Source of the DNA: Macrothele yani
Taxonomy: Eukaryota > Arthropoda > Arachnida > Araneae > Macrothelidae
Length of the DNA stretch: 64,000 nucleotides
Direction of reading: 5' to 3'
NCBI GenBank assembly: GCA_039090855.1
Contig: CM076995.1
Location: 122,090,270 to 122,154,269, forward strand
Below are positions 33,459 through 44,211 of this stretch, piece by piece (position 1 is the first letter of the stretch; every line of letters begins with the position of its first letter). A program made the translations under genes and the position numbers. The notes beneath the pieces are model-generated. The model had not been told where the DNA came from and did no database searches. It saw only the letters and a list, made by a program, of their open reading frames with translations.

Positions 33459-34302
33459 TGTGTACTACAAAGTTGCCCTACTCATCCGGGAACTTCGCGC
33501 TGCAGCAAGAACATAAGTCAAACTCTCTACACCTTCAACCAAGAGGCCGTGGATGGCTTAGTGGTTAGTGATTCAGACTATCGATGCAAGGTCCCCAGGT
33601 TCAAGCCTGAGCTGATCTTTCGGAGATGGTGTGATTTATTAACAATATCAGACGAGCACGTTAAGTGACGGCCCCCAGGCTGGACCCACTGGTTAAATTG
33701 GTATCCTTTCCTATGCCCCCCCCCCCTGAAATTTTCTCACCCGTCTATGTGCAATGTCGTATTTGTACGGTGGCGCCATCTACTGTACTCTAATCTCACT
33801 ACAAACTGTTCTGTCAAAGTCGCTAGACTTGCTCTCATTGTTTCTGTGTCCTGCCCAAAAGGCGATCTCGCTGTAGGTGGCTGGGACCTAAACTCTACTC
33901 ACTGTGGACGAAAGTCCTACAAGAAAATGACAAATACTTGATGGAAAGCAAGAAACTTTCAACCAAGAAATCCCACTAAAATAAAAACTCTCACAATTCA
34001 CATGCAACAAAAAAAAAATTAATTTTAAACACTTGGGGTCGGGAGTCTTTCCCTGATGAGTGGCTCCTGGTGCCCGACCCCAAGTGTTTAAAATTATTAG
34101 TTTTTTTTTCTTTTTTTTCTTTTTGTTGTATGTGAATTGTGAGAGTTTTAATTTTAGTTTGCGTGTGCTAATTTAGTGGGATTCAGGGATTTCTACGGGA
34201 AGTTCTTGGTTGAAGGTGTAGAGAGTTTGACTTATATACTCCACCAGTGGTTCTTGCTGCAGTGCGCAGTTCCCGGATGAGTAGGGCAACTTTGTAGTAC
34301 AC
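33459..34302. repeat. inverted pseudo-LTR pair of the Penelope-like element
   Basis: The left arm (33459-34043, excluding a SINE) and right arm (34073-34302) are reverse complements with small indels. Shared blocks include GTGTACTACAAAGTTGCCC, CTCTCACAATTCACATGCAA and AAACACTTGGGGTCGGG. The 29-bp centre contains TTTCCCTGATGAGTGGCTCC. This holds CTGATGA but is followed by CGACC and not GAAA, so no complete hammerhead core is present. Confidence 0.85.
33545..33957 (+). mobile_element. second SINE family, 413 bp, with 11-bp target duplication, inside the pseudo-LTR
   Basis: TTCAACCAAGA lies at 33534-33544 and 33958-33968. The head is tRNA-like (GGCTTAGTGGTTAGTGATTC, B box AGGTTCAAGCCT). The body (GACGGCCCCCAGGCTGGACC, a C-run at 33716-33726, GGACGAAAGTCCTACAAG) is unrelated to the other SINE family here. 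Removal restores a continuous pseudo-LTR arm. Confidence 0.85.
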
Positions 34303-34308
34303 CCTTAA

Positions 34309-34311
<3 letters not shown>

Positions 34312-34340
<29 letters not shown>
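34312..34340. repeat. (AT)n microsatellite at the junction of two retroelements
   Basis: An uninterrupted TA run lies between the Penelope-like pseudo-LTR end (34302) and the RTE fragment start (about 34345). Confidence 0.95.
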
Positions 34341-34344
<4 letters not shown>

Positions 34345-34345
<1 letters not shown>

Positions 34346-35165
34346 TGTATCTAACCCACCTTCGTTTTGCTGATGACATAGTCATTTTTGCAACTACCCC
34401 ATCAGAGCTACAGAGTATGATCCAGGAACTTGCTGACAAGAGTAAAGAAGTGGGATTAAAAATGAACTTTCAGAAGACAAAAGTGATGTTCAATGCTTTT
34501 ACAAGAAATGAAGATTTATCGATTGATGGAGAAAAGCTGGAGATAACAGACACATACGTTTATCTTGGACAGCAGATATCAAGTGACGGTCACATTGGTG
34601 AAGAAATTAATCTGCGTACAAAACTTGCCTGGAGAGCTTTTGGAAGAAACAGCATAATTTTCAAGAGCGATATGCCATTATGTCTTAAAAGAAAAGTGTT
34701 TGATCAATGCATCCTTCCAGTGCTTACGTATGGTGCAGAGACGTGGACCTTAGCTAAAAGAGACATACAAAGGCTGCAGACAACTCAAAGCAGCATGGAG
34801 AGGTGCATGCTTGGTGTAACCAGGAGAGATAAGAAGAGAAACACGTGGATCCGGAAAATGACAAGAGTGGAAGACATCATGATCAGAGTTAAATCCCTGT
34901 AATGGCAATGGGCTGGACATACTGCCAGAAGAACAGACCATCGATGGACAGCCGAAATTTTAGATTGGATTCCAAGGGACAGGAAAAGACCCAGAAGAAG
35001 ACCACATGGAAGATGAGTGGATGAAAATCGAAAGTATGCGGGAGTGACATGGAGGAGACTGGCACAAGACAGACCGTTGTGGAGGAAACTTGGGGAGACC
35101 TTCGTCCAGCAGTGGATTGATAATGGTTGACAATGATGATGATGATGATGATGATGATGATATAT
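34345..35165 (+). mobile_element. RTE-type LINE, 5'-truncated fragment
   Basis: It begins TATCTAACCCACCTTCG, equivalent to 49678 of the long copy. It encodes the YADD-type RT motif (FADDIVIFATTPSELQ), then IQELADKSKEVGLKMNFQKT and on to RKRPRRRPHGR. There is a TAA at 34900-34902 where other copies have AAA, and TGA at about 35016. It ends in a GAT microsatellite. Flanking TATACACTGTAT-like sequence on both sides may be the target duplication. Confidence 0.92.
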
Positions 35166-35221
35166 ACACTGTATGATTATGCTTAATTATAAATGAAGTT
35201 TCGAATTTATAGTTCAAAAGA

Positions 35222-35428
35222 TATTTGTCAGGGTCAGGTATGGGTCATAAGTGGCTCCAGGTCGGGTCTAAATATATGAAGTCCGGGTTCGAGTTGGGTC
35301 CAAGGCCAAAATGTTTGACCTATTTCCAACTCCGGTTCGATTCCCGCTCCAGGGCGATGAAATTTTCGCGTTTTTCGAGGGATGTTACATGTATGACCAG
35401 TAAGAGCTATAAGCAAATTTAGAGTTTA
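35222..35428. other. non-coding repeat remnant
   Basis: A stretch with repeated GGGTC and GGTTCGA segments precedes ACCAGTAAGAGCTATAAGC, a copy of the foldback repeat at 17134-18731. No gene was recognised. Confidence 0.4.
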
Positions 35429-35429
35429 T

Positions 35430-36120
35430 GATTTCTCTCGCAAAGCAATGGGGCATTGACACCCACTTTGAGGATGGAAGAATTCCTAAATTCAAGACAC
35501 ATTTTGACGACTCAGGATGAGCGATTATCAAATCTAGAATAGTGTTTAACAGTACATCAGACATTCATTGTTAACCAAATCCAAACAAAGTATGAAGGAA
35601 TGATATATTTGAGCGATTTGTTTATAGCACTTACTCCTCAATTTCTGTCAGCTGCATCGGATGAAGACTTAAATAAGAAAGCAGTACAATTCTTAGTGGA
35701 GTATAGAGAAAACCTGACAGATGAGTTTCCTTCTCAAATTTAAAGCTTCAGACTTTCTTTGTTGGATGGCATTAAGTCCAAAACACCAATTAGAGAATTG
35801 GCTGATCTGTTACTTCAGTAATATACTGTAGATATACCCTGGCATCTAGCACCCCAGACCTCTGCACAGCTTTTCTGCTGTTCCTGACCTTACTGGTGAC
35901 CATTGCTTGCGACCTTTTCCAAAACTGAAATTAATAAAGAATTATCTGCGCAGTACCATGCCTCGAGAAAGACTAAGCGGTCGCAGCAGTTTAAGTGTAG
36001 TGTGTGAAAAAGCAAAATCAGTAGACCTAAGTAAGTGGCTTGGTTAAAATGTTTGCATCGCAAAATGGCAGCCGATCACACCGCTTTAGGTAATATTCAA
36101 GGCTGAATTCATTACTTTGC
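35430..36120 (+). pseudogene. hAT-type transposase, decayed C-terminal half
   Basis: In shifting frames the sequence reads AKQWGIDTHFEDGRIPKFKT-like, ALTPQFLSAASDEDLNKKA, then FSK followed after a one-base slip by LKLIKNYLRSTMPRERLSG and EKAKSVDLSK. That order matches the C-terminal dimerisation region of hAT transposases of the ZMYM1 or THAP-like animal group. Many stops and slips make it old. Confidence 0.72.
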
Positions 36121-36424
36121 TGTAGCTGGTAACTGGTAAGGGATCTCTTTGCTGCACCATTACTAATAAATTGTTATTATTTTTTTTTATAACAAAAGGA
36201 GAATTGTAACGAGTTCCGTGGTGAGATGATAATGAATAACCTGAATAAATGAGGAGAATAATTAATGATTTAGTAATTCCACCTAATAACTGTTTTAGCC
36301 ACGGTTTTGCATAATAACTAAAAAGCTAGCCAAGTTCTTTCATCGGGCCTTATTTTCATTATCATTTGTTTAGGATCATTCATTATTTTTTATAAAACTT
36401 ATTAATGTGGTTGGGTTAGATGAC

Positions 36425-36488
36425 TTTCCGGGGAGGGCCCCCGAAAAGAAACCTTGCGGGGGCCCACGCTTAATATGTTACACCACTG
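36425..36488. mobile_element. hAT right terminal end
   Basis: The reverse complement starts CAGTGGTGTAACATATTAAG followed by GGGCCC-rich sequence, a usual hAT terminus in arthropods. It lies downstream of the hAT transposase remnant and is probably the end of the same element. Confidence 0.6.
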
Positions 36489-36793
36489 ACTGAGAGATTT
36501 TGAGTTTTCTTTTGTGTAGTGGTTAGATTACTGTGCAACTGTGTTGTGATTGATACTGTGTTTAAATCATCCAGATACCTTCTGTTATCTGTGTAGGGAA
36601 TACAATCAATTTTCTGTACAATTTGTTTAGTTTATCCTCATGTCACTAAAAAATCTTACGTGATAGAGAAAAACTAGTAACATATTTTAATTCAGCATAA
36701 AAAGAATTATTAGGATCATCACACTTTTTCTTGTGTGCCAAAAATTTAGTTTTATTTTGTAAACCAGTGCGATCTTATAACATCAATCATATA

Positions 36794-38052
36794 CACAGTT
36801 GAGTCACATTATTGTGACCACCTCATACTTTTGACGTAAACAGCACGTAGCCAATGAAAGAAGGCACGTGTCGTGAGCTGGCTTGGCGGGAATATAAGGT
36901 GTGCTGTAGACATTTTGAAAACATATCACTCGTTGCTGTCATGGATGAAAGGAGCAATTTATCAGATTTCCAAGAAGGGACGGTTATCGTCTTTCGGGCC
37001 AAAGGTGGCAGTATTTCTGAAACAGCGCAGTTTGAGAACGGTTCGCGTGCTGCTGTGGCTAAATTGTATCGTGATTAGAAAAATGGCACCATTACGAATA
37101 AGCGACGTGGAAACTGCGCAGCATCACGTGCCATTGATGTGAGAGGCGAACGTCGGCTGCAAAGGTGCGTGAGGTCCGATCGTCACGCTACAGTCGAGCA
37201 ACTCACTGGCAGAATGAACCAGGGGGCTACGGGAAATGTGTCTAAAACCCTGCTACGTATAGGGATCCGATGCAGACGGATGAAGATGTATCGATAGAAA
37301 AGGCTTACATTTGCACAAAAAAGGTGTATCGACAGAAAGGCTTACATTTGCGCTAACGAAGGTATCTACAGAAAAGGCTTATATTTGCACGGCAATATCG
37401 GAATTGGACCTCCGCTGATTGGCAAAGGATTGCCTTCTCCGATGAGTCACGTTTTCTGCTTCATCGAACGGACGGATGTTAGCGTATAAGGCGAGAAACA
37501 TCGGAGAAAAAACACTCTTCAACCATTGCTGGAAGAACACAAGCTGGTGGGGGCAGTGTTAGCATCTAGGGTATGTTTTTGTGGCATTCCCTGGGTCCAC
37601 TCATACCTGTGGAAGGCACTATGGACCGAATTCATTATGAATCCATCCCTGCAGATCATGTACACATACATCCAGGCTGATTGTCTTCTCTGGGGCAGAT
37701 GGGATATTCCAGCACGACAATGCGACGTGTCGCACAGCTAGAAATGTCCGAGAGTGGTTGGAAGAGCACGATGAAGACTTCAAAGTACTTCCATGGTCAT
37801 GTAATTCCCCAAACTTAAACCCAATTGAGCATCTGTAGGACCACCTCGATCGTGTTGTTCGGTCTATGGATCTTCCACCACGCACCCTCCAGCAGCTGTC
37901 AGATGCACTGCAGTCAGCATTGCTCCACATACCTGTGAACACCTTCGAGCACCTTATTAAATCCCTCCCAGCCCGTCCAGCTGCTGTCCGCGCTGCACAT
38001 GGAGGTTACTCTGGATATTAGCTGGTGGTTAGAATAATGTGACTCGATCGTG
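36794..38052 (+). mobile_element. Tc1-like transposon, 1,259 bp
   Basis: It starts CACAGTTGAGTCACATTATT after TA and ends AATGTGACTCGATCGTG before TA (38053-38054). It is related to the 7399 and 13675 copies but is a distinct subfamily. A short internal duplication of AGAAAGGCTTACATTTGC occurs three times around 37297-37392. Confidence 0.92.
36941..38022 (+). pseudogene. Tc1-type DDE transposase, multiply broken
   Basis: The start is MDERSNLSDFQEGTVIVF with HTH, and it stops after KLYRD (37078). Further frames give VRGERRLQRCVRSDRHATVE, NVSKTLLRIGIRCRR, FSDESRFLLHRTDGC (first aspartate), QHDNATCRTARNVREWLEE (second) and SPNLNPIEHL with a stop directly after. The region around 37290-37390 carries small local duplications that are absent from the family. 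Confidence 0.82.
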
Positions 38053-40220
38053 TAATACTGTATATCGTCTTTCAGCTGTAGTTTCAAATGTTTAACTGAT
38101 TAGCTAACAAATTGGTTAATGTTCTTAAATAGCTTTGTTGCACATAAATCACAGCTTTGTAAACAAGCAACCAAACTGCCAAATAGAAAGAATAAGCAAA
38201 TCACTTACGCTAGTCCACCAGCTTATTCCGTAAACACTGGTACTTCAAGACGTCAGGATAATTACTTGCCAGAATGCGGTAAGACTGGATTCAACACATA
38301 CATCAATCTTATAAGAATGACATCTGCTCGCCGATCAAATAAAGCTCATCAACGCCACGAATTCTTTCAAATTTTATATCTCCATCAACTATCAACTCTC
38401 TCCACTATCCTCTCTCATCCCTCAACTTCTTTTTACATTCAGTCTAGTCATTTTTACGCTTATCTGACTCACTCTCAGTCGCTAAATTGTAAAAACTATT
38501 CGGAGAAGTAAAGTGCCTTTCAGTGAGAAAATCTTTAACAAAATTTACATAAGGAAACAGGAGCTCAAAACGAAGGTTGTTTAGAGGTATGCGTCACAAT
38601 TGCTTTTTGCATTTTTTATGCAATCTTTTTGAGATATGGAAGTTTTCTATGTACTTTGCCCAGTAGCTTCAGTTCTTATTTTCATGTAATGATTTTGTCA
38701 TTATGTTTAGAATGATATTTTCCACCAGTGTTGTATTCCCTCTGCGGACACGAGATTGCCTTTGCCCTAAAAGTTTTGTAGAAAGTTTCTCGTGATAATG
38801 GAATAATTTGAGATATTTTAATTTTGTGCTGTTGTGTTTTCGTTCACAAGACGCACTCCCTGTACCGTTGGATTTATTGGCATCACTCTCCCGTTTTCTT
38901 CGTAAAATGGTTGCACAATCTTCTTTGTAAGGCTAAACAAGTTTAGGAATATAAACAAAAAAGTATCGAACAAGCAAGTTGTAATTTATTTTTTGCATGG
39001 GTGTTTAATTGTAACCTGCTAACGGTGACATGAACACGCACTTTACATTGGTGACTTCAATTAGACCAGAGTTAATCATCAAATGTTCGAACAAGACCAC
39101 TTAAATATGACTGAACTGCAATACAAATTGCCGTCAAGAAGTAAGAGTGGATCATCCTTCATTATATTCATTGCACCCGGTACCTTCATTTGCGATTATG
39201 CCGACATAATGGTTTCTCTTCTGATACCTAACACTACTACGCATTTGACAATTACAATTCATTAATTATGTTTGAATCTTATTGCGTCATGTGTATCACA
39301 CTGTTTGTGTGACAGGTTATTATTTTTATGCTTTCACAACTTAATTAACATCGAAAAAGAGTCACTTTTCCTGTGAGCATTACGAAAGATATCTTTTAGG
39401 TAAGTACAAAAAGTAAAAACGAAAGAGAAAAGGGAACGCATTTGTCAACACTTTGTCAACACGTTAATGACTTAAGCAACTGTGCATGGAGATTATTTGA
39501 TAAAAGGCTTGTCAGTCGTAGGTTATGTGATGTTATAATTTAGATTTATAAATGATTCCAAATTACGGATGTGAACAGGAAACGCCTGTGCCTTAAATTT
39601 TTTTTTGAATTTTTGTATAAAATTATCGTTATTAATTTCGATTATAAAGCACGTCTTTGTAAACGACTGAAAGAAAATACATAACGTCCGAGCAGAGGAT
39701 AATTTGCAATCTTATGTTTCCAAAGTTTGAGTGTTAATCATGAGAGGTGGAATGTGCCAAGAACAAAAAAAAAAGTTACAAAACGACAGTGTTTCAAATT
39801 GAGAACGTAGACAAACTTCAAGATTTTTTCCCTTTCTTTCTTTTCTAATGATGTTCAGCTCTATCAAGCATTATTATTTTTGATAATTAAGTTTGTGTTC
39901 AACATGTTTGAAAAAATACTTAAGTAAAATGTTGTATCATTGTTGGTATGCAGTGGATATGAAATTAAGTTCTTCGCCAACATAGTGGCTTGATTTACAT
40001 AGGCCTCAAATTGCCATGAAAATGAGAAATGAATGCTTTTACGTATGTCCTCACAAATGTGAAAATTCATTTGACGCACATTTGTCCAATACCACCACTA
40101 TCCCACCATTATACACCCACCACTACGCACTTCGTTTAACTTCGTGCATATTATATCTCGAGATGAAACTCCTGTTTTGGGCTATGTTTTCCAATTGTCA
40201 TGGCGAAATAGTGATGATTG
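38053..40220. other. AT-rich DNA with no recognisable gene
   Basis: Open frames are short with no recognisable motif. I saw no tandem repeat, SINE box or transposon end. It may be unique intergenic DNA. Confidence 0.5.
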
Positions 40221-40445
40221 GCCGCCCCGGTGGCGCAGTGGTCTAAGGCGCTGGCCTCTGATCATTCGTCCGTAAGGGGTCCGGGTTCGAATCCCGGTCA
40301 GGCATGGATGTTGTGTTTGTCTTACGGCACTGGCTCTCTCCCTTCCCTGGAACCAGTGACCCTAAATTAGGGACGGGCGACTGCTTATAGCCCATTGAGT
40401 TGCTCACGGTGGTCGTTAAACCTCCAATCAAAAAAAAAAAAAGAA
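40221..40445 (+). mobile_element. tRNA-derived SINE, best preserved copy, with imperfect 14-bp target duplication
   Basis: The head GCCGCCCCGGTGGCGCAGTG with B box GGGTTCGAATCCC is followed by the body (TTACGGCACTGGCTCTCTCC, GGAACCAGTGACCCTAAATT) and a tail CTCCAATC plus A-run. Flanks AATAGTGATGATTG (40207-40220) and AATGGTGATGGTTG (40446-40459) differ at two positions. This copy can serve as the family reference. Confidence 0.95.
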
Positions 40446-40779
40446 AATGGTGATGGTTGTTTTACTAATATATAACGCTGCATTCTACGTATCCGGAGTG
40501 TTTGTCAACCAAAAATTGGGTGAGTATGAATGAGGCATATTCTTGAATACTTAACCCTAATGTAGTCCTCAGCGGACGGCCACTACTTTAACATTGTTGA
40601 ACGTGCGTAACAGTAAGATAACTACAGCTAATGTAGTAAAGATAATAACCACTACTATGTCCTCTGGAGCAGACGATTTTGGGAAAATAGTGGTAGCGAC
40701 ATTGAACCTATTCCATTTCTGCAACCAGTGGTTCTAAGTCTGTACTACCTATATTTACCTAAATCGGCTACTCCAGAGG

Positions 40780-40985
40780 CCGAGTGGTTAGAGGCGTAGG
40801 TTTATGACTATTCCTCCTAACTTCTTCCGAGTTCGAGCCCCGGATAAGGTGGGCATGGTGCTTTTGTATTGCGACATTGAATCTTCTGCAACCAGTGGTG
40901 CTAAATTTCGTGCAAGCGACTTCTTATAGTGCAAAAAGTTTATAATGATGGTTGATACCTTTCCTCTCCGAAAGGAACTCAAATC
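40780..40985 (+). mobile_element. diverged tRNA-derived SINE
   Basis: CCAGAGGCCGAGTGGTTAGA (A-box region) and GAGTTCGAGCCCC (B box) lie at tRNA spacing. They are followed by GCAACCAGTGGTGCTAAATT and GACTTCTTATAG, worn forms of the family body. Confidence 0.75.
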
Positions 40986-41270
40986 CAGAATCAATCTCGC
41001 GAAACACACACACAAAAACACTTCTACAATGCATGACAAACCAAATTCATATTTAATCAAGCAAAACAAGTAAGACACTTTGTGTAATTTACATCTTCCG
41101 AAATTCCTTCCACTGACGGATGTGAGAAAAAAGTTAGATGAGCCCATTTTTAGTTTTAGAACTACCAGGTCGTTAGAAAAATCATGACCAATTTGGAGGG
41201 TAGAAATGAAAGAGTCATACCTTCCAGCACGCAAATTTGTTTCATTCGAAAGAGGCGCCTTCAGCAGCTA

Positions 41271-41737
41271 TTATATGTACTTCTGCCAGCGAGTGACCAG
41301 AGCTTCAATGCCAGTCAGGAAGTAATCTGGCTTCCTGGATGCAAGAAAGTATCGGAATACAATTTCGGCATCCTCATGGTTTTTGAAGGTCCTGTGCTTT
41401 AAATAATTGCTAAAATGCATGAACAGGTGGAAATCGGTAGGTGCCAAGTCAGGCAAGTAGGCTGGACGTGGGAGGATTTCGAACCTCAGATCGTGTAGTT
41501 TCTGTTTCGTCATTTGTGACACGTTTAATCCCGCATTATCATGGAGGAAGTAAGGACACTTCCTGCTCCCCAAAAATGTCTGTTTGGAACACAACTTCCG
41601 GTACATTCGGTCAATTTCTTCACAGTATGTGACTGAGGTAATGCTTTCACCAGCATTCAAGAACCTGTAGCGTATGACACCGTGAACAGTCCACCACACT
41701 GTCAACAAACCCTTCTTTGGCGTCAACCTGTTTCGGT
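41271..41737 (-). pseudogene. mariner transposase, C-terminal fragment
   Basis: A 151-codon open frame carries FLHDNAGLNVSQMTKQKL (second catalytic aspartate) and YLPDLAPTDFHLFMHFSNYL (third), then a C-terminal tail ending TRWQKYI. It begins within the catalytic core (LLTVWWTVHGVIRYRFL). The N-terminal half and first aspartate are missing where hAT sequence abuts at about 41738. Confidence 0.88.
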
Positions 41738-42045
41738 GCAGTGCCGTCTTAACACTTCTGGAGGCCCAGGGCCGTCACATTTTTCGGGCCCCTGATCTTT
41801 TTTTTTTTTTTTTTTTTTTTGATTGGAGGTTTAACGACCACCGTGAGCAACTCAATGGGCTATAAGCAGTCGCCCATCCCTAATTTAGAGCCACTGGTTC
41901 CAGGGAAGGGAGAGCGCCAGTGCCGTAAGACAAACACAACATCCATGCCTGACAGGGATTCGAACCCGGACCCCTTTCATACGAATGATCAGAGTCCATC
42001 GCTTAGACCACTGCGCCACCGGGGCGGCCCCCTGATCTTATTTAT
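41738..42045. mobile_element. hAT terminal fragment split by a SINE
   Basis: CAGTGCCGTCTTAACACTTC followed by GGGCCC-rich sequence resembles a hAT 5' end. The SINE at 41800-42029 interrupts it, with CCCTGATCTT duplicated on both sides. A Tc1 follows immediately at TA 42044-42045. Confidence 0.55.
41800..42029 (-). mobile_element. tRNA-derived SINE with 10-bp target duplication
   Basis: CCCTGATCTT flanks the insert (41790-41799 and 42030-42039). The minus-strand head, body and poly-A tail (T-run at 41800-41820) closely match the 40221 copy. Confidence 0.93.
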
Positions 42046-43249
42046 ACACTGAATAGCAATTGAATTAGACAGCTGGCGTTGTGCAAATGTGGCGCTGTGG
42101 GCGTCCCTGTAAACGGAAACGGCATGGCGTATGCAGCGATCCGACAATATAAGGAGTGATGCGACGGGAATCAGTAAGAGTCGGATGCGGTATGGGTAAG
42201 ACGAAGGATCTATGCGCATCTGATCGTGGGCAAACTGTCGGGGCCCGACGAATGAATCACTCCATCTCGGAAGTCCTGCAGGAACTGGGATTTTCACGAG
42301 CCACTGTGTCACGGGTACACCGTGAGTATATCGAATCCGGTAAAACCATCCCTGAAAGGGCCAACTGCCATGGACAACAGCGTGTGGATGAGCGGGGTCA
42401 TCTTCGGCTAGCTCGCATTGTAACAGCAGATAGACAGGCCACAGTGCAAGAAATCACTCGGTAATTTAACGCTGGTGCACAAAAACGTGTAAGAAGCCAC
42501 ACCATATAGAACCATCTCCTCGCTATGGGGTACAGAAGCCATCGTCCCACGAGGGTACCGCTGCTGACCGCACATCACAGGTTGTAAAGATTAGCATGGG
42601 CGCGGGAACATCGCCACTGGACCCTAGACATGTGGGAAAATGTTGCCTGGACTGATGAGTCCAAATTCACGTTGGTACATGCGGATGGAAGGATACGAGT
42701 ACGGCGTAAACCACATGAAGCGATGGATCCTTCTTGCCAGCAGGGTACTCTTCAAGCTTGTGGGGGTGGCGGACTGTTTACGTGGACTGAAATGGGAACC
42801 CTGGTACGAGTAACATCGTCCCTCGCAGGACAACGTTACCGGAATATCCTGGACGACCATTTGCTCCCGTTTGTGCGTCTTCAACAACCCACTGGGGACC
42901 TCATCCTGCAACAAGACAATGCACCGTGCCATCGCTCCCGAATTGTATCCGAATGGTTGGATGAACACTCCACCGACGTGACCTCGCTTCCTTGGCCAGC
43001 TAGGTCACCTGATCTCAATCCCGTCGAGCACTGGGATGCCATCGAAAGAGATGTTCGAGGCCCTGCCCGGCCTCCATCAAATCTTTGTGAACTGTGGGAG
43101 TTTGTTCAGGGGTCGTGGATCCGTATGGCTTCCCAACGCTTCCAGTGTATTGTCGAGTAAATGCCGAGACGAATCGCCAACGTCATCAGGGAGAAAGGTG
43201 GTGCTACACGTTACTAGACAGGTATCTCTGATTCAATCTCTCTTCAGTG
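42046..43249 (+). mobile_element. Tc1-like transposon, 1,204 bp
   Basis: It starts CACTGAATAGCAATTGAATT after TA and ends ATTCAATCTCTCTTCAGTG before TA (43250-43251). The ends are inverted repeats of about 25 bp with mismatches. Confidence 0.92.
42192..43200 (+). pseudogene. Tc1-type DDE transposase, interrupted in the middle
   Basis: MGKTKDLCASDRGQTVGARR starts a paired-type HTH (LGFSRATVSRVHREYIESGK) and the VDERGHLRLARIV linker; a stop follows QEITR at 42464. From 42630 a clean 176-codon frame holds AWTDESKFTLVHADGRIRV (first aspartate), LILQQDNAPCHRSRIVSEWL (second) and SPDLNPVEHWDAIERDV (final glutamate; one residue is missing before Trp). The C-terminus ends SQRFQCIVE. The catalytic core is intact and the lesions lie between HTH and core. 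Confidence 0.9.
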
Positions 43250-43253
43250 TATA

Positions 43254-44194
43254 TCGGTGGAGTGTTTATCCAACCATTCGGATACAATTCGGGAGCACGG
43301 TGCATTGTCTTGTTGCAAGATGAGGTCGCCAGCGGGATGTTCGAGACGCACGAACGGGAGCAAATGGTCGTCCAGGGTATCCCGGTAACGTTAACCCAAG
43401 AGGGACGATGTCACACGTACCAGGGGGTCCCATTTTAGTCCACGTAAAAAGTCCCCAGACGAGAGTGCCACACCCACCAGCTTGAAGAGTACGCTGCTGG
43501 CAAGAAGGATCCATCGCTTCATGTGGTTTCCGCCGTACTCGTATCCTTCCATCCGCATGTACCAACGTGAATCTCGACTTATCAGTCCAGGCAACATTCT
43601 TCCACATGTCAAGAGTTCAGTGGCGATGTTCCCGCGCCCATGCTAATCTTTGCACCCTGTGATGTACGGTCAGCAGCGGTACCCTCGTGGGAGGATGGCT
43701 TCTGTACCCCAAAGCGAGGAGATGGTTCTGGATGGTATGGCTGCTTACACGTTTTTTTGTGCACCAGCGTTAAATTACCGAGTGATTTCTTGCACTGTGG
43801 CCTGTCTATCTGCTGTTACAATGCGAGCTAGACGACGATGACCCCGCTCATCCACACGCTGTTGTCCACGGCAGTTGGCTCTTGTAGGGAAGGTTTTACT
43901 GGGTTCGATGCACTCACAGCGCACCCGTGACACAGTGGCTCGTGAAAATCCCAGTATATGCACGACTTTCGAGATGGAGTGATTCATTCGTCGGGCCCCG
44001 ACAATTTGCCCACGATCAAATGCGCTTAGTTCCTTCGTTTTATCCATACTGCGTCCGACTCTTACTGATTCCCGTCGCATCACTTCTTATATTGTTGGAT
44101 CGCTGCATACGTCATGTCGTTTCCGTTTACAGGACCGCCCACAGCGCCACATTTGCATAACGCCAGCTGTCTCTAATTCAATTGTTCTTCAGTG
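43254..44194 (-). mobile_element. second Tc1 of the same family, opposite orientation, 3'-truncated
   Basis: The 5' end (CACTGAAGAACAATTGAATT on the minus strand) is flanked by TA at 44195-44196. The element reads MDKTKELSAFDRGQIVGARR and FSRATVSRVRCECIEPSK, then AWTDKSRFTLVHADGRIRV (the family DES reads DKS here) and ILQQDNAPCS. It stops abruptly at 43254, five bases from the end of the plus-strand copy, which puts the two copies tail to tail. Confidence 0.88.
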
Positions 44195-44211
44195 TACATG
44201 TAATACATATA

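Larger units (their letters stand above)
30107..34302 (-). mobile_element. Penelope-like retroelement, permuted (Naiad/Chlamys-type) domain order
   Basis: The coding region reads endonuclease first and reverse transcriptase second on the minus strand. Published work on Penelope-like elements describes a clade (Chlamys in algae and protists, Naiad in animals) with this order, a CxC motif between the domains, inverted or tandem pseudo-LTRs and a preference for microsatellites. All four traits are visible here. At the upstream side are inverted pseudo-LTR arms. At the downstream side, 30107-30140 repeats the AGTCTTTCCCTGATGAGTGG block, suggesting a second pseudo-LTR. The right edge abuts an (AT)n run at 34312-34340. 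Confidence 0.82.

Noticed and set aside
34040..34080. Active hammerhead ribozyme in the Penelope pseudo-LTR
   Set aside because: CTGATGAG is present, but the expected GAAA is CGACC, so the catalytic core is incomplete.
40221..40310. Functional tRNA gene
   Set aside because: The A and B boxes are good, but the segment is the head of a SINE with a shared body, poly-A tail and target duplication.
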